From Ornithodoros turicata (Eukaryota; Arthropoda; Arachnida; Ixodida; Argasidae): a stretch of 64,000 bases of DNA. Position 1 is the stretch's first letter; every line of letters begins with the position of its first letter. The position numbers were made by a program, and so were the translations under genes. The notes below the pieces were generated by a model, which was not told the origin of the DNA, searched no databases, and worked only from the letters and a program-made list of their open reading frames with translations. Positions 21,165 through 33,593 of the stretch are shown here, piece after piece. The stretch is taken from assembly GCF_037126465.1 (NCBI RefSeq), contig NC_088203.1, positions 52,427,581 through 52,491,580 of the forward strand, written 5' to 3'.

Positions 21165-22035
21165 TAGTTATGTCGTCTCCCGGCTTTTGGAGTATTTTTG
21201 CATAAAGGTGCAGGTTGTGAGAGGCACATAAACACTGCTTACATTGCTAACCTGTCTATCACAAGACATGTGAAAGGATTGCCAAATTAAAATTCAATAA
21301 TACAAAAATGATTCTGAAATACATAATTCCAATAGAAGGGAGAGTAAACATTGGAATAACAGGTAAAGGTAAAGCACTGAAGTGTTGGCATTCTTCTGAT
21401 GTGTATGATATACCGCTCTATTTAACCCATGACATATATGTTGTCAAACATTAACTTTTTGCATTCAACATCAAGATGCTATACCTATTCCATCTAAGCT
21501 ACTCGTCTTTACACGGACACGTGGCACACCATTTTGGCACAAAGATTTGATATCTCTGCTTGTTGGACATATCAAGCAAACACTGTGCCAAAATTGTGTT
21601 ACCTACATGACATGCTGCATCTGCTGAGATATGTTATGGGAGAAGTACTCCTGAAGCGATTAAAGGAAGTGCATACGAGTACATATGCTTTGCAAAGTGG
21701 TTCCAAAGTTCCAAGTAGTGGTTACAAAGTATGTTCGTGTTGAATTTGTAAAGCATTAGTCATCTCATAACAAAGTGATGAAAGAAACTAGTGAGAAATG
21801 CGAAGCCGCAAGCACTGTTGAATGGCTATGTTCACAATGGGCAATGACGCTTTTCACTTTGCGTTCCGCGGACTGACTATGCTCAATGAGTGGTTTGCAG
21901 TGTTTATGATTGATGTACGCCTGGCAAATACCGATGAACTTTGCAGAGTGTGCAATGATATCTTTCGTGAACAAGACAAACCTTAATATATTCCCATGTA
22001 ATTTTGATCCTACAATTAATTGAGTTGAGGGTTTC
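21165..22035. other. No gene recognised
   Basis: AT-rich sequence without a recognisable coding region, RNA gene or repeat boundary. It is probably old repeat or intron sequence. Confidence 0.35.
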
Positions 22036-22225
22036 AGGTATTTAGGTGTGCACCTCTCTTCTGATATTTAGTGGAAATCACAGATTAGTTACGCATCCTC
22101 TAAGCCTGTTAAAAAAATTGTCTTCTTGAAGTGGACACGAAAACTACCTTTCGGAGACAGTACGCTGCTGGCATACAAAACCCTTGTACAAAGTGCCTTA
22201 GAAACGGTACAAATGATATCATACT
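22036..22225 (+). pseudogene. Small fragment of LINE reverse transcriptase
   Basis: Translation gives FRYLGVHLSSDI, a stop, then WKSQISYASSKPVKK and STLLAYKTLVQSALE. This is the thumb region that follows the catalytic domain in CR1/L2/Jockey-type reverse transcriptases. Only about 60 codons survive and they include an in-frame TAG. Both ends are cut. Confidence 0.7.
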
Positions 22226-23200
22226 GTTCATCATAAAAACAAATGACATCGCACTGTTCAATAGAGCCACCAATTTGGTACAGTTGAGCTACGCTCAAAG
22301 CTAGGGGGACGAGTTCGCGTCTAAAAGGCACGATCTTCAGGGGATTACGGTCGTCTCTGAGAGAGCACTCGACTTTCGGTCCTACTTTTCTTTCAAGAGG
22401 AGGCAGCGAACAAGTGCCCATTCGTGGAACCCAGCCCTCCCTTTCCGATTTGTTTCGGTATCAGTCTGTGTACCAATGTCATGATGGCATTTATATTCTG
22501 TTGCGTTTCTTACGTGCTGTCCGGGACATGTATGTAGGTAGGTATGCCAAGAAATTTTTTTGTAGTTTGAATCCCTCGAAAAACCATTGCACAGCACCAG
22601 AACACAAAGGCTACATAATGACCCAGTTTCACCAACCTTTGCAGCATCTAAACTAAGATGAACGGTCATGAAACTACCTGCTTCACTAGTGGAGTTATAT
22701 TACTGAAATATTCACCACATCACCGATGGAAAAAAAGTGTCTGTTAAGTACAAGAATTGGCAACCCTTGATATTGGTTCAGTTAACCAGAGTTGGTGAAA
22801 CCGGGCCTCTGGAAGTCACCGAAACATTCATCACATCACAAACCAAAGCTTGTAAAAAGAATTGAGTGCTAGCATGAAGTTTTGGCAATTGTGAGTAGCA
22901 TTTGAACTGCTGCCTATGTAGCTGCAGCATAATTACAAGTAATTCAGAAAAAGTAGTACACAATTTGAGGGTACGCTACTCTATCTTCCTGTGCATGGTA
23001 CTAAAAACTGTGATGATTCCAAGTCCTCATCGTCTTGGCCCAAATTCTGTAGCAGATTTATCAGCCATTTGTGTTCCTATTTGTGGTACTGTGGCAAACT
23101 AGCCACTCCACCCACGTACCAGCATTCCTAGGCTACACATAACATGTAGTTGAAGTGTATACGAAGAGGGAAGTCAAGTCCTGTAGATCACATAAACAAC
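22226..23200. other. No gene recognised
   Basis: The first 200 bp after the LINE scrap look like a different repeat; a weak minus-strand frame (22421-22089) crosses the boundary and is not credible. No other feature is seen. Confidence 0.35.
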
Positions 23201-23271
23201 AAGCTTTCGCGTGGAGGTCCACGCTTCCTCAGGTAGGACCTGAGGAAGCGTGGACCTCCACGCGAAAGCTT
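23201..23271. repeat. Perfect hairpin, 34-bp arms and 3-nt loop
   Basis: Arms 23201-23234 and 23238-23271 are exact reverse complements; the left arm starts AAGCTTTCGCGTGGAGGTCC. No coding sequence is disrupted. Confidence 0.92.
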
Positions 23272-25021
23272 CTACAAATTAAACTTAAACAAAGATCTTC
23301 AGTGTCGGTTTCTGTGTTTTGTTTATATAACATGTAGTTATAAGAGTAGTTTAAACCACCTCGCAGAAGTTGCAGATGTTGTTCATCAACTTTATTTTGA
23401 GATGGACAGGGAGTTTCATTGCCTGGGGCAATACTCTACCCCATAGCTGCTTGTGGTGCGAGGAAGGAAATAATGTCCCATGGAGTCCAAAATTGCCAAA
23501 AGAGCTTTGAGAGCAGGCATTCGTGGACTCGATTTAACCATAGGCCACGCAATTTTATCTGAAAATGGCAGTTTGGAAAGCTTGGTAGTGTGGGCAATGA
23601 CACAGAATATACTCTGGGTCTTCTATAGCACTGCAGTGACAGTATCTGAGAGAGTCAACTTGCCTCAGGTGGTAATGACACTGAGCTATAAATGCCCCAT
23701 TGAGTCACAGTCCATGAGTCACAGTGCACCATCTTGGCGAGAAGTGTTTTGTGGCATCCAAAAACCAAGCTCTGGGTCAACATTGCTCAGTATAGACGGG
23801 AGGAAAATGTCAGTTGTCCATTGACAGGAAGACTTTATACAATCCATTGGTGTGTTGGTGAACGAGATCTGCTGTCTACATGACCAGTAACAGTCCTTTG
23901 CTATCTTTCACTGTGATTGAATTAAACACCTCCCTCATGTGACGGTGTTCCCGGCACAGTTTTACCTTGCTGAACCACTTTTCGCGGCTCTTATCAAACA
24001 TAACATTAGCGGTTCTTCGTAGGCTGAGGCCGAAGAACGGAAGAGACGTTTACATGATGTTTACGTGATTACCGTCGTGACAAATGGTCGACACAGCAGT
24101 TTTGCGGTACGTTTTATATGTTGCTCATCCTGGACATTTTTCGCTACCCGATTTCCTGTCCAAAACAGCTACGACTGCATCAATGTCATTTCACTCATGA
24201 ATTCCTTCATGAGTTGCACGCGCGTGTTAGCACACCAAGTCGTTACACGTCTGAAAAATACCTGACGAAATCGGCAGAAGAAACATATGCTTTATTAGAG
24301 CTTGCAGTGATTGTCCTTTTTATGCAGCACATCCCGCAACACCATACGGCTCCGTCGTTACCCCATTTTCTGAAATAGCCTCGTCCCCAATTGTAGCCGA
24401 ACGGCCGAACCGCTGAAGCGTTGTTTTCCTAGTATTCATACGCGTAGTCATTTAGGCCTGTAACTTAATTAAATTAATGAATAATTGAGAGATACATGCT
24501 GAATACGACACAGAATTGCATAAAGACTCGTTATCCGGAGTGTGACCCTCTTAAACACTGATTTTCTCACGTAAAACCATGCTTAACACTGGACTGCATA
24601 GACCCATTGTGATTTATTTGAACAGCTTGGATCTCAAAGGATTGGAATTTGAAGGGTGGATTTCTTAGCGTGGATTTCAAAAGTTTTATTATTAAGAGTG
24701 GGTAACTGGGTACACCCAAAATTGCGACAGCGCGCAACTGTGGCAAGGCCCGCAGCTACGCGCCTGAGTAGCTTTGAAGTCATCGCAGTGCAACCTGCTA
24801 AGTGGTTTGGAGAAGCGTCGACTGCCACACAGAGAGACAATTGGGAGCAGAAACTAAAAAGAAACGGAAAGCGCCGACCCCGATTGGAGCGTGGTGTCTC
24901 TTGTAATCACGATGACATCACAGTTCTCCTCCTCGTTTTGGCATGCAAAGCGAGTCGAGCGGGTACGCACGCGTCAATGTTGGGAGCGTTTTATTCCAAG
25001 AAAATACTGCGTACAGAGAAT
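23272..25021. other. No gene recognised; probable repeats
   Basis: Several open stretches of 60-135 codons occur on both strands, but none carries a motif I know. The sequence around 23395-23500 reads, on the minus strand, like a transcript end with AATAAAGTTGATGAACA. Possibly dispersed repeats or introns of the BEN gene. Confidence 0.35.
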
Positions 25022-26215
25022 TTTCCTGCGTTCGTTGTCAGGTCGGGTTGCGTCCTTTTGTAATTCGCCAGAAACAGAAAATTTTTTGGATTTTTTTGTG
25101 CTCGTTTAATCTGAACGGACAAAGAGAGGAAATGAAAATATAAGGATAATGAAAATACAAGTACGAGAGCTAAAGTCAAAGGCTAGATCATTGCCAAGCC
25201 TGATGGAAGATCATTTGAAAGCTATCGGCGCAACTTTAGCACGAGTTGAGGAAAAGATAAACCAACACGAATATGGTTAGTCTGATGGTGCACTTTGTCC
25301 TTTGTTTATTACATCCTAAATATGTTATCTGGCAGATAATCTAATCTTTTACATAATTTCTTCTAGTATCCCCAGAAAAAAAAAAAGTTACCATAGCCTC
25401 CTCTCAAAAAAGCTAACTTTCAGACAGATGGAGACACTGTACTGAGGTTCCACATACCATTTACAGTACAACCTCAATATAGTACTAAATATCCTGCATA
25501 TTTCCTGCGTTCGTTGTCAGGTCGGGTTGCGTCATTTTGTAATTCGCCAGAAACAGAAAATCTTTTGGATTTTTTTGTGCTCGTTTATTCTGAACGGACA
25601 AAGAGAGGCACAAGTAGCTGGAAAATAGCTAATGACCCGTTGTGTGCACTCAGAAATATCCTGCACTGGTTGTTTTTCCTAAATTAACAGAAGCCTGCTC
25701 AGGACAAGACAAACTGTGCTGTGATGAGGGACATCTTGCGACAAAAACTAGCCGAGAAGAGAGCCCACCCTGTTATTGAGTACGAGTCTGAGGTCAGTGA
25801 TTCTGATTATGCTGCTGTGGTACCGCAGAACCTGTATAATGAACTAGGAGAGCGCAATGCTGCAATGAAAATACAAGTACGAGAGCTAAAGTCAAAGGCT
25901 AGATCATCGCCAAGCCTGATGGAAGATCATTTGAAAGCTATCGGCGCAACTTTAGCACGAGTTGAGGAAAAGATAGACCAACACGAATATGGTTAGTCTG
26001 ATGGTGCACTTTGTCCTTTGTTTATTACATCGTAAATATGTTTTCTGGCAGATAATCTAATCTTTTACATAATTTCTTCTAGTATCCCCAGAAAAAACAA
26101 TGTTACCATAGCCTCCTCTCAAAAAAGCTAACTTTCAGACACATGGAGACACTGTGAGTACTGAGGTTCCACATACCATTTATAGTACAACCTCAATATA
26201 GTACTAAATATCCTG
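25022..26215 (+). repeat. Partial tandem duplication around the BEN-gene exon
   Basis: Block X (TTTCCTGCGTTCGTTGTCAG...) occurs at 25022 and again at 25500. Block Y (AATGAAAATACAAGTACGAG...) occurs at 25148 and again at 25866, and both copies continue through the exon end and about 200 bp of intron. In copy 1, X joins Y directly, so about 260 bp including the acceptor and the first half of the exon are missing. Copy 2 is complete. The copies differ at only a few positions, so the event is recent. Confidence 0.85.
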
Positions 26216-26480
26216 CATAGACTGCAAAACTATTTTAATGGCTTCTTGTGTGTCAGTTGAGGCACCCCTTGCGTACTTGCATTTGCAGGTAACCATCACT
26301 GAAACTGTATCAATGCCACTTGCCAAGTGGTTGCACTGTCAAAGAGAAAAGAGTCTTTTTGTGCGGAGCATGGCACTGGCGTTGCGGGGGAAGGATACAC
26401 TCAAGAACAGGTCGACAGAAGGACGGGTGTCGAGTCCGTTTAGAAAGCAACTTGAGGCTACGGCAAAACCCCAACACTGA
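25691..26480 (+). CDS. BEN-domain-like gene, at least two exons (partial)
   Basis: Exon one follows an acceptor (AACAG) at 25690 and runs to 25991. It encodes an acidic segment (YESEVSDSDYAA) and a coiled-coil-like helix (ERNAAMKIQVRELKSKARSS ... ARVEEKIDQ). It ends GG|TTAGT: read through it meets a stop, spliced it uses GTTAGT. The next exon, about 26290-26480 after a TTGCAG acceptor, encodes LFVRSMALALRGKDTLKNRS then TEGRVSSPFRKQ, which resembles the BEN domain, a DNA-binding fold found in chromatin proteins and also in transposon-borne proteins. The start, other exons and full domain are not resolved. A coding-looking stretch at 26540-26745 may be a further exon. Confidence 0.55.
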
Positions 26481-26764
26481 GCAGAAAAAATGGTAATGAA
26501 AAGAAGGTTCGTAATTCAGTAAATACCTGCAATTCAATTACAGCCACTTTCCTTATTGCACACTGCTTTGAGGACTGGCTCGTGCAGCGTAGCGCCAGTG
26601 GTCCATGCTTGAAAGAAAGATTGAACTCCCTGAAAGGCCACCTGATTTCAGCACTACGGGATGCTGCAAGACCAGCAAAAGACACACCGACCACTTCACA
26701 AGTACCACCTCATAAGGCGTTCATTGTAGGACCTTATTTCTGCTGAAGTTTCTGGTAAATATCC

Positions 26765-29700
26765 TTGTACCGTTGTATTTCTACACATGTGTGTCACAGT
26801 ATGCTCTATTCTGGCAGCCTCAGGGGTGACATAAATCCACCATCTTTGTAACTACCCTCAAGCGGCTGCTTGCAAAACCGCCACTTTGTCCTGGTCGCTC
26901 GTCTTAGAAAACTTTATTGTGCGGTCATGTGACATTATGTCTCGTTTTGCTGCTTATTTGCTTTATGCCGCTGACATATTTCCGTTGCCACCAAGCCAAG
27001 AGGTTAACGTGTTTTGCCAACGTAAAGCATGCGAGTCTTCTTCCACAACGTGGTAGCCCATTTGTCGTTAGTTTAACTACATTGCATCGGCCTTATCGTC
27101 ATCACATCTTTGGAATTCGTCAAGAGTACGAGGCCCCATGTGCAAAAACTGCGCGTTTTACTGCCACATTGTCGGGAAAAAATAATTACAGTGATCGAAA
27201 GGCATCGAAAACGTTGTGCAGAAACAACTGCATTGTTTGCAAATGGGTTGGCTGCAGGCCACGTGCGCCTTGACGTTTGCTGTGATGTTCGACCAGGACC
27301 TGTCTGGGATGCGTTGTATCTACTGAGAAATACATTGGCTGCCACCCCTGTGCTGCCAGCTCTGCAGCACTTTCACGATTTTGATTTTTTGTTTTATTTT
27401 AACATGATTCGAATGACAGAGGTGCTGGGAGCATGTATTGTTAAGTTAAACAGTACAGTTAAAACGACAATTGCGTCTCACCCATCACCTGTTCATGTCT
27501 GTTCACTGAACCATCACGATCATATCGTCGTGCTGCTTCACCACTGGAGTCACCGCTGCGGTGGCCACTGGCTACCCCCAACCCAATGCCGGCGGTATCA
27601 GTGACCCTTGGCAGTTTAGCACCGGGAACCTAGAACGTCAGCAGCACTGACCTCCGAACAGCACAGCATCACCATTGTCTGTGTCGTGAGCATTCCCAGT
27701 GCCCGGGCCATCAACATCGCCCGGGTCATCACCGTTCTTCGCCGTCATGCTTATGAACAGTGCTCAGCATGGTTACATAATACGGATGGTTTAATGAACT
27801 AACAGTAACAAATACCACTGACAGTGTGTCAGGGTCACTGTCCTTTGTCTTCGCTACAGATTTTCAAACGTTTGTCATGCGCAAATGAACTTACTAATCA
27901 GATTTTCTTCAGTGCCTGGGAAAGTCAACACTAAAGGCAGTTCTTTGATTGGAGTAGCTATTGTTGAGCAAATGACCTGAGTAACATTTATGAAACCTCG
28001 GCCATACGTTTTAGAAGATTGTGGTAGCGAAATGGCTGCTAGTAGCAGTCGAATGGAGTAAAATGTGTAGTGGTCCCTTCAGTGACTAGCATCATCTGGG
28101 AGCTTTTCCTTAGACCTGCAAGTTCTTACACCACCTGTCTTGCATTGTGCTCTTCCTGCAAGTTGTCCTCATATCTTCGCAGCAGAAGAAGGATCGCACT
28201 GCTGCCTGTGATGCAGAAGGTCAAGTAATCACAGCACCTGCACACAGATCGAGTCCACAGACCTGGACGGCATATCTAGGCATATTTTACATGTACACTC
28301 CAAGTACTGCAAGTTTGCTTAATGGTTTGCTATAGCATAATTGTACTGGCTATAAGAGTATGCATCTGTTGACACGCTACATTTACAGATAAAGCTTATT
28401 GGTACATCTGATGGTGCCGAATATCTTATTCTGGGTGTCACGCCAGTCACACACAAAAAAAAAAGTGAAGCACAAGAAGTGTCCTGGTTGATTTGGCACA
28501 GGATTTCACCCATTTTGTTCCAACTCTGCAATGCAAGACTATATCTGTCTGAATTTATGACACTGAATTGTACCAGTAAGCTTTGTTTGCGGACAGCACA
28601 ATGATTAACTCGGGATGAACAATTAGTGTCAAGGCCTTGCCAAAATATGCACATTGTTATCTCATGCCGCTCTTCACGTGTCAAAGTAAGGAACAGGGGC
28701 TACACTTGGATAGGTGTTGCATCAGGGTCATACTGCTGGCATGATCTGAAGGTAGCAGCATCCAATTTCGCGATTATGGATAGCGCTACAATGTCTGACC
28801 ACCTAAAAATGTGTTTAGTAGGTCCTTAGCATACTAAACATGTGTTGCAGGCTGTAAGAGTGAGGCAATGTGCAACACCCAAGAACTTAATCGACACACA
28901 AAGCAACAGGGCGTTGGGCATTTTGCAAAATAGCACAAATTTATGTGCAAGTGTCGATATTGCTGCTATGATTGTTAATCCCATGTGCCACCTTTTTGCT
29001 CCTTTGCACATTTTCAAAGTGTTTCAACATGTAATTGAGAAACTACATGCCTCAATGGGTATACTTCTGTATGTTCCTAACGTACAGGGTACACGTTTCT
29101 GTTATGATGTGACCTTAGCTGTGATAATGTCAAAGTTAATTATACCTGTGATAGCATGAACTCACATTTATCTGTGATACTCTGCAGCAAAGTGACATAC
29201 TTTTCGGAAGTCTCTTGTGATTCAAGAGCCATGTGATAAATGCTTGCTTGTAGTTTATCTCTAGTCATTTTTGATTGCTTTCGGTTGAAGTGAATAAATA
29301 ATGACAATTTTTCCTCTACATAGCTGCAATATAGCAGCCCATGTGTTCTCTATACCTGCGGTACAAGATGTCATGTTCTGTTTTCATATGCTTTGCAAAT
29401 AAACCTTCATCAGAAACTTCGTACGGAGTGGAGCCCTGTTATTGAAATCGCCATTAGTACCCACTGCAAAAGTAGTCTATTACAATCAGGTAACAAATAT
29501 GAAAAGTACATTGGCAATGGGAATTTCATGCCAACTTGAATTGGAATCTCGATGGTAGTGCACGTAGGCCCAATGAGAAGAAAGGGATAGCAGTCAATGG
29601 GTGTTCCATGTGATGTTTCCAATTGAAACTCATTCGGCTCCGCACCTGGTTCACATTGGAGCCAATTGAAAAGTCCTGGACTTTAATATGGTATTTGTCC

Positions 29701-31114
29701 AAAATTGTCGGTTCGGAATTGGAAATTCTCGTGACTTTGAATGAGAATTCTCCATGTGATATCCACTTAAAGGGACTCTGACCAGAAACTGTGGGAGCTC
29801 TTTCGTACTTGCAGTCGATAGAGCACCCAACAAGGACTCTCCATGCGAAAATTCACGCATTAAAACCCCACTGTTTCTCTAAACTCGAATTAAACATTCA
29901 ACTTCATCCGAGTGCAGCACGCCTAGCGTCAAATCGAGAAAACATACGTTTATATAGAATATCCACCCCGGCCCACTATCAAGATGACGTCAACACGAGG
30001 GCCACTGCCAACACCCATAATTGGCTCAAACGCGTCACGTGGTCACGCAATACCTGTCAATTTCCTTCATGAAATGGCATTTATGTTTTTGTCACAGAGT
30101 CTCAAAAAGAAAAATATACTCTGCATTTATCACCTGCAATAGGTTCTACGATTTTCTTTTCAATCTGTGCAAGGCGTTCCATATGCTTCCGTATCCGGTC
30201 AGCTGTAAAGGACGCCGTATGCCGATGAGCTTGCGAACTGCGAACTTGTGTGACTCCGGGCTCATCCTGCTTTTTTCGGGTCATTGGGTTGGTGTTGGAG
30301 TTGTTAGCCATATTCTGAACGTTTCACCTATCATTGCGGTGGACTGTTCTTCATCTGCTGCGAAGCAACGAACCGCAACGGCAGTCACTCGCCTCAGCGA
30401 AATTCTGTCTGCTGCATCTCAAAGGAGCACTAGGACCTCATGATACCTTCACCTAAACCTTCATCTAAAGAAAGCAAGTGTGCTCTCGTGTGGTCCTGAC
30501 GGAAAAGTAGTTTCAATAAGGTTAGCACATTTATTTTTCAGTTCCAAGTCTACGCACTGAAAACCATGCAAGTGCAGCCGATCATTCTCGTAGCTGTTGT
30601 GTAACGCGTATGCTTTCATATGTGATAACGATCGGTTATCTTTTCACGATCATGATCAGTTATCTTGATGTGATCCTTCTGATGGCTTCTTACTAGGCTA
30701 TGCCGCTCTGAAGCATTGAGATGACGAAGCGTCGTGGTGGCTGCACCTCTGCTTTTGAAAGATGAAACAGTCATTACACACTGTGCTTACTGGCTTTGTA
30801 TAGAGTCTGACAAATCGGACAGACTTGGACTGCCTTTTTCAAGAAAGATTGAAATGGAAGTATGTGTATATTGGTTACACATATCCACCACATATTGAGT
30901 GTGTATGATTGTATTTTATATGCTACAGCATATAAGCGTACGTTATTATTCAACACCTGGTGTGGCAAGCTCGACATCAGTCACACAATGCCAACAATTG
31001 TTTCTGCCTTTTCTTCAACTGCTTATTTTTGTCATATGTTTTTGTCTATATCTCAATTTACCAACCAACCAAGTATACTATTTTAGTATAATAGTCTGAT
31101 GTTTAACTAGTCAG
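26765..31114. other. 4.3 kb without a recognised gene
   Basis: Frames of up to 164 codons exist (for example 27110-27604 plus and 30021-30443 plus), but none shows a domain, codon bias or splice pattern that I can defend. No hairpin or tandem array comparable with those elsewhere in the window was noticed. Confidence 0.35.
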
Positions 31115-31200
31115 TTTTACCATGGTTTTGGCGCACTATAGCCAGAGTTGCTTATGCGCCATTAAATTGAATCATCATCATCATCATCATCAACTGCCAT
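31115..31200 (-). mobile_element. Short LINE-tail element, (GAT)n type
   Basis: Read on the minus strand it gives (ATG)n, then a TTTAATGGCGCATAAGCAAC-like block and GCGCC. The same motif occurs at 35280, at 49378, and at the 3' end of the I-clade LINE at 51745, so this is a very short 5'-truncated copy or a SINE sharing that tail. Confidence 0.65.
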
Positions 31201-31728
31201 TATTCAATTCAAGTGCCAGGTCTCAGCTGGATACAATGATATGGCAAGGTATATTTATTGCTTTCATTCTGGAATTGCTCATTTCGGGACAATAGTCACT
31301 GCGACGATTGTTTTAGTTTTCGGAAACATTAAGAGGACTAAAACCAAACACTTTTCTTTCAGAGCATCCCTTATGCACCTGCATTTCAATTCCAATCTGC
31401 ATTACAAGAATGACAGACTACTCAACAACGATGAACATTTGAAGGTGAAAGAGCTGGAAGGAAGATGCGTTAATCTGTGTGAAAGGTGCTTTGTATGTGT
31501 CTGAGTCGAGGACATAGGTCTCAAGCTAATTTCTGTCTTCAGAAGAGGTGACAACTATGCTCCTTCTATCTACTAACCAGCTCCACCTTTTAGGGTTCCC
31601 TGTAAGCTAATAGATCACATCATATACAAAAAGGCACAATAACATAGGCAAAACTAACGTAGCGGGATTCGTTCGCAGCATTTTAAATTGTCTTGATTTC
31701 TGGGTCCACGTAGACAAGAGACACAACA

Positions 31729-33060
31729 GACAAGACACACGACAATTGTTGATTTCAACCCCCTAGTCCAGCTGTGGGTTGGTTCAGCTGCACCAGAGAG
31801 ATCATTGGTCCATAATTCTATGTGTGTACAACATAATGTGTATTCTCAGCTCCCTCGGTAGATTCCAACTGTTATTGGTTCATCTAACTGCAAGTGGTCT
31901 GCTCGTTAGTCCATCTGACTGCAAGTGGCCGCTCATCCAGCTCCTTATTGGTTCTAGTTGGTCACAGCTCCCTCATAGGCTCCAACTCCGATTGGTCCAT
32001 CTAAAAGCAAGTGACTCAACCACTGCTATTGGTCCATTGAACTGCAAGCCACCCATTGGTCACTCACACCCGTTTCTATAGATGAGATAAATTTAACTGT
32101 GGGAGATTGTAACCTTTACAGTTTAGCGGGGGTCATACGCTGGTAGGCTCAAACTGCTATTGGCCCGTGCTAACCGCATGCCTCCACCCTGCTGCTCATT
32201 GGTTCACAACGTTTCGGCGCATGCTCTGACGCCGCCGAAGAAGGTTCCCTACGCATTTAATAGAAATTATTCTATTCGTCGAGCTGCGTCATAGTGCACG
32301 GCTTGGTTCTGCTATGGCTGGCCCTAATTGGTCCATGCTACTTACCTCGTGGCGCAACTCTTTACTGGCTCCACCCACTTCGCGTTGATTGGTCCATTCT
32401 AAGCCTACCGACTTCTAAGCCGGTCCACGCTAAGCCTACTGAACACTCTACCAGACTTTCTAAACGCTCTAATTGGCCGCTGCTGATTGGCCCTCGCTGG
32501 CCCGTTCTAAGCCCACTGACACCAGATAGCGCAACTCTTCACCAGCTCTGCCTACTTCATACTGATTGGTCCATTCCAAACCTACTGACTTCTAAGCCGA
32601 ACCACGCTAAGCCTACTGATTGTCCCTTCACACCGAAACCTACCGATGTCTGGCCCTGATTGGTCCACGCTAAGCCTACTGAACAGTGATTGGCTCGCCT
32701 GTCGCTTCTAAACCACAATGCAGCGGCTTCAGACAAGACACACGACAATTGTTGATTTCAACCTTTATTTGGTACAACAGCCTCCTGGTCCAGCTGTGGG
32801 TTGATTCAGCTGCATCAGAGAGATAATTAGTCCTGGTCATCTCTTGCGCTCATTGGTCACTCAGCTCCCTCGATGGACACCAACTGCTATCGGTTCATCT
32901 AACTGAAGTGGTCTGCTCATTGGCCCATCTGACTACAAGCCTCTCATTGGTCACTTATGTTTAGAGCTCCCTAACAGGCTCCAACTGCAATTGGTCACTT
33001 CCACTCATCGCTATTGCATTGGTGACTCATTTCTATCCAACTGGTTCATACTTCTAGAGA
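31729..33060. repeat. Degenerate ATTGG (reverse CCAAT) array with duplicated ends
   Basis: About 20 copies of ATTGG, mostly within ATTGGTCCA(T/C) or ATTGGTCAC, occur at irregular spacing of 30-90 bp. Other recurring words are CTAAGCCTACTGA and TCTAACTGCAAGTGG. The block starting AGACAAGACACACGACAATT occurs at both 31729 and 32732, about 1.0 kb apart, so the array also carries a longer direct repeat. Weak open frames here follow the repeat and are not genes. Confidence 0.7.
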
Positions 33061-33590
33061 GCCAGCGTTAGAAGGCTGAACAGCTTACATGCCGCCGCCT
33101 CCCGTTGTTCATGTGAACAACGGGACACAGTTGGAAATAAGAAATAAAAAAACGTTTTCGGGGTACACATCTCAAAACACGCTCTACACAAGTAAAGTTG
33201 GCTTCCCCCAGTTGCATGCGTGCGTTAGGTGAAGCCCACCCCATCTGGCTGCTCACTGGTTCACAAGAAAACTTTTTCACATGCTCTGACGGCGCTGAAG
33301 AAGGTTCCCTACACATACAAGAGATGGCGCCGCTTGTGATTACCCTCTTTGCAAAGATGGACAGCTGCGTCGCGAGTGTGAAAAAAAGTCCATTGCATTG
33401 GTGACTCATTTCTATCCAACTGGTTCATATCTCTAGAGAGCCAGCGTTAGAAGGCTGAACAGCTTACATGCCGCCGCCTCCCGCTGTTCACATAGCCACA
33501 GTTGCTAACGGGAAATAAAAAAACGTGTTTAGGGTACACATCTCAAAACACGCTCTACACAAGTAAAGTTGGCTTCCCCTGGTTCCCGAC
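33017..33590 (+). repeat. Direct repeat of about 195 bp, two copies
   Basis: Copies at about 33017-33210 and 33395-33590 share ACTCATTTCTATCCAACTGG, AGAGCCAGCGTTAGAAGGCT and CACGCTCTACACAAGTAAAG. They lie 378 bp apart. The second copy runs into the 5' end of the LINE fragment that follows. Confidence 0.8.
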
Positions 33591-33593
33591 GTC

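Noticed and set aside
27110..27604. 164-codon hypothetical protein
   Set aside because: No motif, no flanking splice pattern, and an overlapping frame of similar length in another phase; not defensible as a gene from sequence alone.
31779..32659. Open frames of 100-121 codons over the ATTGG array
   Set aside because: Their periodic composition follows the DNA repeat; there is no domain, and similar open stretches occur on both strands.
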